From assembly GCA_903895005.1 (NCBI GenBank), contig CAITSH010000335.1:1-6455 (forward strand): DNA of 6,455 nt, given 5' to 3'. The notes below the pieces were generated by a model. The model saw only the letters and a list, made by a program, of their open reading frames with translations, did not search any database and was not told where the DNA came from. A program made the position numbers and the translations under genes. Origin of the DNA: an uncultured Pseudomonadota bacterium (lineage in GTDB: Bacteria > Pseudomonadota > Gammaproteobacteria > Burkholderiales > SG8-39). Of this stretch, positions 1 to 5,415 are shown piece by piece. Numbering within the stretch: the first letter of the stretch is position 1; each line of letters begins with the position of its first letter.

Positions 1-782
1 ATTTGGATGCCGTTGAAAAGACGTTCTCCGAATTCCGCCGATTTGGGAGCAGCTTCAATAGTGAAAAAACGCCCGCTTTAACGTTTGTACTCAAGGGAGT
101 CCAGCTGTGCAGTCGCTTACTGCTGCTTCTCGATGAATCAGCGCTGCGGGGCCTAATCCAAGACTCGATCGCGCACCGAGCCTCCGTCCAATTGCGCGAT
201 TTTCTTGCCATGGTTCGTGGACTGCAGTTCCACGCTGCGGAAACTCCGGAAAACGTCAATGATCTCATCCTGGGATATTGCGAACGGATCAACCCGGAAT
301 TCGGCGATGTCGATCTTGATTCGTGGCTGAGTCAGGGCGATGACCCGGAGGCTTTCAAGAAACACCTAATTCAGCAGATCGCGAAAAATTCGATCCTGGA
401 AGATGTTGTCTTCGAGCTCTTCCTGACACCAAAATCCACTCTTTCCAACCTCGGGGGAGGACGTTTTTATAATATTTTCATCAGTCTCATAGAAGGCCTC
501 GCCGCATCCGGGGAAACTGAGATAAGGATCGAGACATTCATTGATGACGGTTTTATCGTGTTACGCCTATCTGGTCGGGGATCTGTGTCGGATTCGAGCT
601 TCGTCGCCGAACGACTCAATCTTTACAGACGTACCATGGCGTGGCTTGGTGGCGAATTGCTTTTTGGCGATGGAACGGGATTTGACATGAGAATACCCGC
701 TCTGCAATTTCTAGAAGATTCGGCGCATAGCGTTTCGGCTGACACAACCGCATCGACCGTCTTAGACGAGCCACAATCGTGA
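1..782 (+). CDS. Regulatory protein with degenerate histidine-kinase-type ATPase domain (5' partial)
   Basis: The reading frame is open at the left edge, so the N-terminus is missing. The first codon that could start translation (TTG at 3) has no visible upstream context and is probably internal. The visible 259 residues fall into a mostly helical part (about 1-145) and an alpha/beta part (about 150-233). The second part follows the order of a GHKL ATPase: a helix FYNIFISLIEGLAAS (155-169), paired strands around 172-190, SGRG (190-193) where the D-x-G loop belongs, then WLGGELLFGDGTGFDMRIP (214-232), typical of the end of the fold. The N-box asparagine, the G1 aspartate and the G2 glycine loop are all absent, so ATP binding looks unlikely. 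About 26 polar residues follow as a tail. Its stop overlaps the next start (GTGA), which implies co-translation with the RsbW-like gene. I infer a scaffold or pseudokinase role in the same pathway. I do not recognise a named family, and the missing N-terminus may hold the key domain. Confidence 0.6.
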   Translation, partial: LDAVEKTFSEFRRFGSSFNSEKTPALTFVLKGVQLCSRLLLLLDESALRGLIQDSIAHRASVQLRDFLAMVRGLQFHAAETPENVNDLILGYCERINPEFGDVDLDSWLSQGDDPEAFKKHLIQQIAKNSILEDVVFELFLTPKSTLSNLGGGRFYNIFISLIEGLAASGETEIRIETFIDDGFIVLRLSGRGSVSDSSFVAERLNLYRRTMAWLGGELLFGDGTGFDMRIPALQFLEDSAHSVSADTTASTVLDEPQS

Positions 783-1261
783 TAACAGCGCCCCGCTGGC
801 GCTATATTAAAGTCCCTGCTAGCGATCAAAAATCGCTCAGTCTGATTTTGGAGACCTTGAGCACGTTTTGGTTTGCAAACGGTCTCGATGCTAGCGGACA
901 GCCGGACTTTTCTATCGCTCTTGAAGAGGTGTTTTCCAATGTGGCGAAGTATTCGTCATCCATTGCAGAGGACATCACCTTTGAACTTACGCTCAGCCTT
1001 GATGCCGATGTCTTGTCCATGGTTGCTGCGGATTCTGGACCTTATTTCAACCCGCTATCGGTCGCGCAGCCCGACTTAGATGCCGATCTAGAAGCGATCG
1101 AGCCCGGCGGGCTGGGTATTTTTTTAATTATCCAGCTGATGGATCAAGTCTCTTATTTACGTGAGAATTCGAAAAACATCCTCACGATGTCTAAGGCTAT
1201 TCCTGTGACGCCGCGAGACCGAGCACTCCCCCGGAGGCTTGCGAGAAAAAAAATTCCTTAA
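779..1261 (+). CDS. RsbW-like ATP-binding protein (anti-sigma factor / serine kinase type GHKL ATPase)
   Basis: This is a stand-alone HATPase_c_2 domain of 160 residues, close to the usual RsbW/SpoIIAB size. Visible motifs are the N-box ALEEVFSNVAKYS (47-59, with E50 and N54), the G1 motif DSG (85-87) and the G2 glycine loop PGGLG (109-113), followed by IFLIIQLMDQVSY and a terminal strand ENSKNILTMSK. Family members are cytoplasmic. They phosphorylate a serine or threonine on a STAS antagonist, and many also bind a sigma factor. Which of the two applies here cannot be read from the sequence. The GTG start is chosen because it overlaps the upstream stop by 4 bp (GTGA), a typical coupling arrangement; no clear Shine-Dalgarno sequence precedes it. 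The PAS-PP2C phosphatase that follows is the natural opposing enzyme. The last 20 residues are basic and lie beyond the domain. An A8 run sits in the last codons (see the separate entry). Confidence 0.88.
   Translation: MITAPRWRYIKVPASDQKSLSLILETLSTFWFANGLDASGQPDFSIALEEVFSNVAKYSSSIAEDITFELTLSLDADVLSMVAADSGPYFNPLSVAQPDLDADLEAIEPGGLGIFLIIQLMDQVSYLRENSKNILTMSKAIPVTPRDRALPRRLARKKIP
1246..1253 (+). other. A8 homopolymer in the overlap of two reading frames
   Basis: Eight consecutive adenines lie three codons before the stop of the RsbW-like gene. At this spot the phosphatase reading frame is already open, from at least TTG 1239. A +1 ribosomal shift, or a transcript lacking one A, would carry the ribosome from the ATPase frame into the phosphatase frame and give one ATPase-PAS-PP2C protein. 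Runs of this length are known to allow RNA polymerase slippage. They are also frequent places for sequencing or assembly error. Confidence 0.5.
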
Positions 1262-1274
1262 CACTGACCTTGAA

Positions 1275-2492
1275 ATGAACGAGAACATTTACCAGTTACA
1301 TGAACGAATAGCGAATCTCGAATCGCAGTTGCAGGAGAGCCAAGAACGTTACCGGCAGGTCACCGACACGATCAACGAAGTCTTTTGGATGACCGATCCT
1401 GGAAAATCCAAAGTGCTATTTATAAGCGCCGGCTACGAGAGAATCTGGGGTCGCCCCTGTGAAAGCCTGATCAAAAACCCGACGTCCTTCCTCGAGTCCA
1501 TACACCCGGATGACCTGGGGACAGTTTTGGCAGCCTTGCCAGGGCAGGTTGAGGGCACATACGACGTCGAGTTTCGCATCGAGCGTCCGGATGGCGGCCT
1601 GCGCTGGATACACGACAAGGGGTTTGCGCTGAAGAACACACTCGGCGAGGTCTATCGGGTGGTAGGCGTTGCGCAGGACATAACGGAAAGGAAGCTAAGC
1701 GCGGAACGGCTTTTGCAGAAAAATCTCGAGCTGGAGGCGGCCCGCGCGCAGATTACGAGCGAACTTGATCTTGCGCGGGCCATGCAGGTAGCCATCCTGC
1801 CGGCCCGGCTTCCGCCAAGGCCCGGGTGCGACGGTGCGGCGCGCATGCTGGCGGCCACCGCCATGGGTGGGGACTTCTACGACTTCATCGAACTGCCCGG
1901 CGGGCGGATTGGGCTGGTGATAGCCGATGTCTCCGGCAAGGGAGTGCCCGCGGCGTTCTTCATGGCTGTGGCGCGCACCAATCTTAATGCGCTCGCAGGG
2001 ACTTCATCGGGCCCCGGTGAGTGTCTGCAACTCACCAACGAGGTGCTGCTCAGCCAGAATCCAATGGAATTGTTCGTGAGCGTGTTCTATGCCGTCTTTG
2101 ACCCGGCCACTGGTGAACTCACCTATGCCAACGGTGGCCACAACCCGCCGCTGCTACGGCGCGCAAATGGTGATATCGAAATCTTGTCGGCGGCGAGCGA
2201 AACGGTGATGGGCATATTCGAGATCGACTTCGGGGAGCGGGTCGAGCACTTGAGCCCCGGCGATTGCCTGGTTCTCTACACTGACGGGGTGACCGAGGCC
2301 TTCGACAAAGGGGGGCAGATGTATGACGAGCATCGCCTGTTAGAGCAGGTGCGCCTGCATGGCGGAGGTGGCGCGCAGGCGCTCCTCGCGGCGATTTTCG
2401 ACAGCGTCATTGAGTTTGCCGGATCGGCCGTACAGTCGGACGACATTACGCTCGCTGTGCTCAAGTGGCGGCCCGAGGGACAGGTCGGCTGA
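1275..2492 (+). CDS. PAS-domain PP2C-type protein phosphatase, SpoIIE/RsbU family
   Basis: The protein has 405 residues. A short coiled coil (about 4-24) leads into a PAS_3-type sensor domain (about 25-140), which ends in the PAC signature VGVAQDITERK (130-140). A helical linker (141-172) joins it to a SpoIIE/PP2C domain (about 173-398). The metal-binding and catalytic landmarks are present: MGGDFYD (197-203), ADVSGKG (217-223), YANGGHNPP (284-292), YTDGVTEA (335-342) and QSDDITL (387-393). Enzymes of this family use Mn/Mg to dephosphorylate serine or threonine on STAS antagonists, reversing the RsbW-type kinase encoded just upstream. The PAS domain presumably tunes this activity; no ligand residue can be assigned. 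The ATG at 1275, 13 nt after the previous stop, is preferred because the coiled coil begins right after it. A TTG at 1239 is possible, but its GGAGG is only 1 nt away. GC rises sharply within the gene. No signal peptide or membrane segment is seen, so it should be cytoplasmic. Confidence 0.92.
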   Translation: MNENIYQLHERIANLESQLQESQERYRQVTDTINEVFWMTDPGKSKVLFISAGYERIWGRPCESLIKNPTSFLESIHPDDLGTVLAALPGQVEGTYDVEFRIERPDGGLRWIHDKGFALKNTLGEVYRVVGVAQDITERKLSAERLLQKNLELEAARAQITSELDLARAMQVAILPARLPPRPGCDGAARMLAATAMGGDFYDFIELPGGRIGLVIADVSGKGVPAAFFMAVARTNLNALAGTSSGPGECLQLTNEVLLSQNPMELFVSVFYAVFDPATGELTYANGGHNPPLLRRANGDIEILSAASETVMGIFEIDFGERVEHLSPGDCLVLYTDGVTEAFDKGGQMYDEHRLLEQVRLHGGGGAQALLAAIFDSVIEFAGSAVQSDDITLAVLKWRPEGQVG

Positions 2493-2517
2493 TTCTTCGC
2501 CTGTATGAAAAAAATAT

Positions 2518-2546
2518 AGGAACTGCTTGAAAGCGCCTTCCTTTTT
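2518..2546 (+). terminator. Weak candidate intrinsic terminator after the phosphatase gene
   Basis: The outer arms AGGAA (2518-2522) and TTCCT (2538-2542) enclose a small inner stem GCT/AGC with a TGAA loop, and five T residues (2542-2546) overlap the end of the stem. It lies 26 nt after the phosphatase stop, the expected place. The stem is short, only partly GC and interrupted by an internal loop, so its efficiency is doubtful. Confidence 0.35.
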
Positions 2547-2597
2547 CACACGCAGTATTGTGACCGGTTAAAAAAACGGCCCCAGATTCAGTCGGAG

Positions 2598-2629
2598 AAA
2601 AAAACCGGGCGATGCGAACGAACTCGCCC
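2598..2629 (-). terminator. Intrinsic terminator facing the minus strand
   Basis: Read on the minus strand, GGGCGA (2629-2624), an 11-nt loop and TCGCCC (2612-2607) form a perfect 6-bp stem with five GC pairs. GG and seven T residues (2604-2598) follow directly. This is a standard Rho-independent layout. It lies about 640 nt past the last stop of the minus-strand cluster. It therefore either ends a long 3' untranslated region, or ends a separate minus-strand transcript arising in the intergenic region. Read-through into the convergent phosphatase gene would be blocked here. Confidence 0.6.
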
Positions 2630-2769
2630 AGATCCCAGATTGAGTGAGCCGAGGGATCGCGTTCCTGGTCCGGCAGTTTCCACGGCTACCCCGCGCTTGG
2701 AGAAAACCGCATCAGCCAATCCGCACGTATGCTGTCCCGCATCGCAAAGCTTGCACATGCTTTCTTTTT

Positions 2770-3057
2770 TCAAGTTTTGTCTATTTGGCCATACCCGCGA
2801 GCGTTTGCGCGAGATGGGGGAATGGAGATTCCCTCCGTCCTTTCTAATTCGTCAAGGCGTCTGCGCAGTCGCATCGGCGCGTCGTTGGGCGATAGCGCAC
2901 GTGATCTGCCCCTCATGTTTGCGGCGCTGTCAGCTATGCCCGGACTATCGATGTGCCCGATCATCGGCCTCGCCTGCGCGCCGAAGGGGACCCGGAGAGG
3001 TGCGTTCACGTTCCTCGGGTGTATGTCCAGCCGCCGCTGCAGTTCCTCGATGCCCAT
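2770..3057 (-). CDS. Doubtful small ORF, hypothetical
   Basis: This is a 95-codon frame with an ATG start, in the gap between the clusters. The translation is Arg-rich (for example the stretch MRLRRRLDELERTEG at 62-76) and matches no family I recognise. In favour: the third codon positions of roughly the first half are GC-rich, as in the real genes nearby, and an intrinsic terminator on the same strand lies about 140 nt after its stop. Against: no Shine-Dalgarno sequence precedes the ATG, the GC bias fades in the second half, and overlapping frames are open on the other strand. The frame extends upstream without a stop for about 20 codons, so it may be the decayed end of a former gene. Confidence 0.2.
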   Translation of the reverse strand: MGIEELQRRLDIHPRNVNAPLRVPFGAQARPMIGHIDSPGIADSAANMRGRSRALSPNDAPMRLRRRLDELERTEGISIPPSRANARGYGQIDKT

Positions 3058-3195
3058 CCGGGGGGCGCGTCGGGCTGCTGCGGTCCAGTACCGAACCGCG
3101 CCCGAATGCAGCGAGAAAAGTGCGATTTACGCGCAAAAAATGGGGGTAAAAGGAGGAGGGGCGCGAGGATTCCTGTCGCGGTTCGAGAGGCCGGT

Positions 3196-3234
3196 TCCGA
3201 ACCAAAGCGGTCATGACGGCCGCTTCATTTCGGA
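3196..3234. repeat. 39-nt imperfect palindrome (possible REP-like element)
   Basis: The arms TCCGAACCAAAGCGG (3196-3210) and CCGCTTCATTTCGGA (3220-3234) pair at 12 of 15 positions around a 9-nt spacer, TCATGACGG. The inner six pairs and the outer six pairs are perfect, and the three mismatches form a symmetrical bulge. It begins about 30 nt beyond the stop of the minus-strand hybrid kinase. Such elements near 3' ends are often dispersed REP-type repeats that stabilise mRNA ends. An operator is less likely, because no promoter is expected between convergent genes. Only one copy is present in the window. Confidence 0.5.
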
Positions 3235-3250
3235 CGTTCGCCACGTAATC

Positions 3251-3280
3251 CCGCCAGCAGGGCGGCTCAGGCCGTTTTTT
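3251..3280 (+). terminator. Hairpin and T-run at the end of the hybrid kinase gene
   Basis: CCGCC (3251-3255) and GGCGG (3261-3265) form a 5-bp all-GC hairpin with a 5-nt loop, starting two bases after the stop of the minus-strand gene. On the minus strand no T-run follows, so there it would act as an RNA 3' stabiliser rather than a terminator. On the plus strand a competing short stem, CGGC/GCCG (3263-3274), is followed by six T residues (3275-3280). This could stop plus-strand transcription from entering the kinase gene antisense. The stem is only 4 bp, so strength is uncertain. Confidence 0.3.
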
Positions 3281-4967
3281 GCTTAACCGTCCGCGCCAAC
3301 CGCTGCACCGCATCACAGAATACCTCTACCGAATCGGCCTTGAAGATCAGTTCCCGCACCCCGGCACCTTCAGCCTGCGTGTGCAGTTCCTTGTCGATGA
3401 AGCCCGATGTCACCGCCACCGGCAGTTCAGGACGGATGGCGCGCACTTCCCTGGCCACGTCCAGTCCCGACATGCCCGGCATGTTGTAGTCCGTCAGCAC
3501 CAGGTCAAAAGCGGCCGGATCCGCGCGTAGCGCCTGTAGTGCCTCCTCTTGCCGGGTGTGGGCGGCTACGCGGTAGCCACGCCTTTTGAGTAGACGCTCA
3601 ACCAGATACACCATTGACTCGTCATCATCCAGGTAGAGGATGCGCGGGTTACCTTCCAGGCCCCGCGCCGGGGTGGCCTTAGCGCTGGTGTTCATTGACT
3701 GCGTACGGGCCTGCACTTCTGCCAGCGGCAGGTAAATCGTAAACGTAGTGCCTTTGCCCGGTTCGCTGTCAACTGTAATCACTCCCTCGTGCCCCTGTAC
3801 GATGCCGTGAACCACGGATAGCCCCAGCCCGGTGCCTTCGCCCACCGGCTTGGTGGTGAAGAACGGCTCGAAGACTCGATCCTTTATGACCTCGTCCATG
3901 CCAGGCCCGTTGTCGCTCACGGTGATGCGCGCTGTGCGCTCCGGGTAGCGGGCGTGCAGGGCCTGCAGCGCTAAATGGGGGGCCGTGATTGCGGCATTCA
4001 GCGTCACGGTATCAAGGCGGATACTGATACGGCCAGGGCCGTTGTGCATCGCCTGCATGGCGTTGGTGGTGAGGTTGATCACTACCTGCTCTATCTGGCT
4101 GGCGTCGGCCAGTACGGGTGTCACTTCATCATAGTGCACTTCAAGGCTCAGCCAGGCGGGCAGTGTAGCTTTTAGCAGACCTGAGGCTTCGAGTACCACC
4201 GGAGCCAGGTCAATCGGCTTTCGTATCGCGGGCTGGCGGCGGCTGAAGGATAGGATCTGCAGCACGAGGTTGCGGGCGCGGGTGCCGGCCTTGCGGATCT
4301 CCTCGACACTTTCCAGTATTGACGGATTGTTAGCTGCATCCTGGCGTGCCAGTTCGGCGTTGCCGAGGATGGCGGCCAGGGCGTTGTTGAAATCGTGGGC
4401 TATGCCCCCGGCCAGGGTGCCGATGGCTTCCATTTTCTGGGATTCGCGCAGTTGGGCCTCTAGTTGTGATTTTGCAAGACTTGCCTCTTCCGCGAGGGTA
4501 ATGGCCTTCTTCAACGCATCATTGGCCTGCACCAGCTCCGCATTGATCAGCAGCCGCTCGCGACTGAGCGCGTAGCGTTCGACCGCGTTTTCGATCGCCC
4601 TCGACAGACTTTCGGGCGTCGCCCAGTCCTTGCCCATGTAATCCTGCACACCCGCGCGGATGAGCTGAACACCATTTTCTACGGCGCCGGTGAGCACCAA
4701 CACCGGACAAACCGTCAGCTCGCCGCTGGCCCGCAAGGCGGCGAGCACCCCGAACGCGTCCATGTCCGGAAGATTGAAATCCAGGATTACGCAATCCGGC
4801 GGGTTGTCCAGGTGGTCATATATCGCACTCACTCCGGCCTCACCGGTTTCCGTCTCGGTAAATCGGTAGTGTCGCTGCGAGCCGCGTAGCAGCATCTGCC
4901 TGATGTCGGCGCGATCTTCGGGCGAATCCTCGATGATCAGGACATGAAAAGGCGCGGTGATGTCCAT
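3267..4967 (-). CDS. Hybrid histidine kinase, REC-HisKA-HATPase-REC
   Basis: The protein has 566 residues. The N-terminal REC domain (about 7-130) has the acidic pair E13/D14, phospho-acceptor D63 (ILDFNLPD), T93 and K113. A coiled coil (about 133-180) leads to a HisKA helix with H191 in GGIAHDFNN. The ATPase domain (about 285-415) has N-box N298/N302, G1 DNGPG (352-356), FEPFFTTK (366-373) and the G2 motif GEGTGLGL (376-383). The C-terminal REC domain (about 441-560) has D447-D449, phospho-acceptor D493 (LTDYNMPG), T520 and K543. The key residues of all four domains look intact, so kinase activity and phosphotransfer are expected. There is no membrane segment and no sensor domain: the first REC domain is the only visible input. 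The ATG used lies 7 nt after the response regulator stop. A GTG at 5000 would add 11 residues and overlap that gene; neither start has a clear ribosome binding site. The third gene of the phytochrome operon, it probably receives phosphate or a conformational signal from its neighbours. Confidence 0.9.
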   Translation of the reverse strand: MDITAPFHVLIIEDSPEDRADIRQMLLRGSQRHYRFTETETGEAGVSAIYDHLDNPPDCVILDFNLPDMDAFGVLAALRASGELTVCPVLVLTGAVENGVQLIRAGVQDYMGKDWATPESLSRAIENAVERYALSRERLLINAELVQANDALKKAITLAEEASLAKSQLEAQLRESQKMEAIGTLAGGIAHDFNNALAAILGNAELARQDAANNPSILESVEEIRKAGTRARNLVLQILSFSRRQPAIRKPIDLAPVVLEASGLLKATLPAWLSLEVHYDEVTPVLADASQIEQVVINLTTNAMQAMHNGPGRISIRLDTVTLNAAITAPHLALQALHARYPERTARITVSDNGPGMDEVIKDRVFEPFFTTKPVGEGTGLGLSVVHGIVQGHEGVITVDSEPGKGTTFTIYLPLAEVQARTQSMNTSAKATPARGLEGNPRILYLDDDESMVYLVERLLKRRGYRVAAHTRQEEALQALRADPAAFDLVLTDYNMPGMSGLDVAREVRAIRPELPVAVTSGFIDKELHTQAEGAGVRELIFKADSVEVFCDAVQRLARTVKQKTA

Positions 4968-4974
4968 GCAGGGT

Positions 4975-5415
4975 TCAGGGATAAGTGGGTAGCGCGACAC
5001 TGGTCAGCCAGTAGGAGAAAATCTCCTGCAGGGTTTTCAGGTGCTCAGGATAGCTCACCGGCTTTGTGTGATAAGCGTTCGCGCCCGCGGCGTAGCAAAA
5101 CTCCAGGTCGCGAGGATTGTTCGAAGTGCTGAGGACGACGAGTGGCAGAGCGCGTAGGCGTTCGTTTTGGCGAATGTTTAGCAGTGCATCGCGGCCGTCG
5201 CTCCGCGGCGTATTGAGATCGAGCAGGACAAACTTCGGATTCGCGCGGCCCTCGCGTTCGTTGTCGCAGAGCAGGCGCACGCATTCATCGCCGGAGGTCG
5301 CCCGGCGAATTTCGTGCTGCAGGCCCGCAGCGCGGGCGGCCTCAAGCACCGTGTCGAAGTCCTCGTCGGAATCCTCCACCACGAGGAGGTAACCGGGCGG
5401 CGATTCGGTATTCAT
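4975..5415 (-). CDS. Single-domain response regulator, CheY-like, Rcp1 type
   Basis: This is a 146-residue stand-alone receiver. The acidic pocket is E14/D15 in VVEDSDED, the phospho-acceptor is D66 in LLDLNTP, the switch residue is S96 in VVLSTSNN, and the conserved lysine is K118 in HTKPV. The pocket sequence, the LDLNxP motif and the LSTSxxPRD stretch followed by YHTKPV are the pattern of receivers that serve phytochrome kinases such as cyanobacterial Cph1 (partner Rcp1). Its ATG overlaps the phytochrome stop by 4 bp (ATGA), so the two are translationally coupled and are almost surely cognate partners. No output domain follows, so it must act by protein contact or as a phosphate carrier. 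The hybrid kinase 7 nt downstream is a possible contact. A C-terminal extension of about 15 residues (YWLTSVALPTYP) is mildly hydrophobic and may help dimerisation. Confidence 0.92.
   Translation of the reverse strand: MNTESPPGYLLVVEDSDEDFDTVLEAARAAGLQHEIRRATSGDECVRLLCDNEREGRANPKFVLLDLNTPRSDGRDALLNIRQNERLRALPLVVLSTSNNPRDLEFCYAAGANAYHTKPVSYPEHLKTLQEIFSYWLTSVALPTYP

Larger units (their letters stand above)
2493..3266. other. Convergent intergenic region without a convincing gene
   Basis: This 774-bp gap separates the 3' ends of the two clusters. Its first 110 bases are AT-rich with several A- and T-runs; the rest is GC-rich. It contains a weak plus-strand terminator, a good minus-strand terminator, one doubtful minus-strand ORF and a 39-nt palindrome, each listed separately. 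Other long open frames overlap on both strands, start without ribosome binding sites and have skewed, low-complexity translations, so I treat them as chance frames. No tRNA, rRNA, transposase or CRISPR repeat was recognised. Confidence 0.6.

Noticed and set aside
1239..1274. TTG start for the phosphatase (adds 12 residues)
   Set aside because: The GGAGG upstream is only 1 nt from the TTG, too close for initiation, and the added residues lie in the A-rich overlap. The open frame there matters mainly for the slippage idea.
2588..2773. Minus-strand 61-codon frame starting MKKESMCKLC
   Set aside because: It starts at TTG without a ribosome binding site and reads through the intrinsic terminator stem and its T-run, so it is unlikely to be translated.
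2640..3286. Long overlapping plus-strand open frames (2640-3149 and 2729-3286) between the clusters
   Set aside because: Their translations are rich in Arg, Ser, Pro and Cys without domain-like patterning, there is no ribosome binding site, and they overlap each other and a minus-strand frame. They look like chance frames in GC-rich DNA.
2945..3316. Minus-strand open frame overlapping the 3' end of the hybrid kinase gene
   Set aside because: It overlaps the well-supported kinase C-terminus in another frame, spans the palindrome, and has a compositionally biased translation with no recognised motif.
4968..5000. Upstream GTG start for the hybrid kinase (adds 11 residues)
   Set aside because: It would overlap the response regulator by 26 bp, has no Shine-Dalgarno sequence, and the added residues precede the start of the REC fold. 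The ATG at 4967 is more economical, though not proven.
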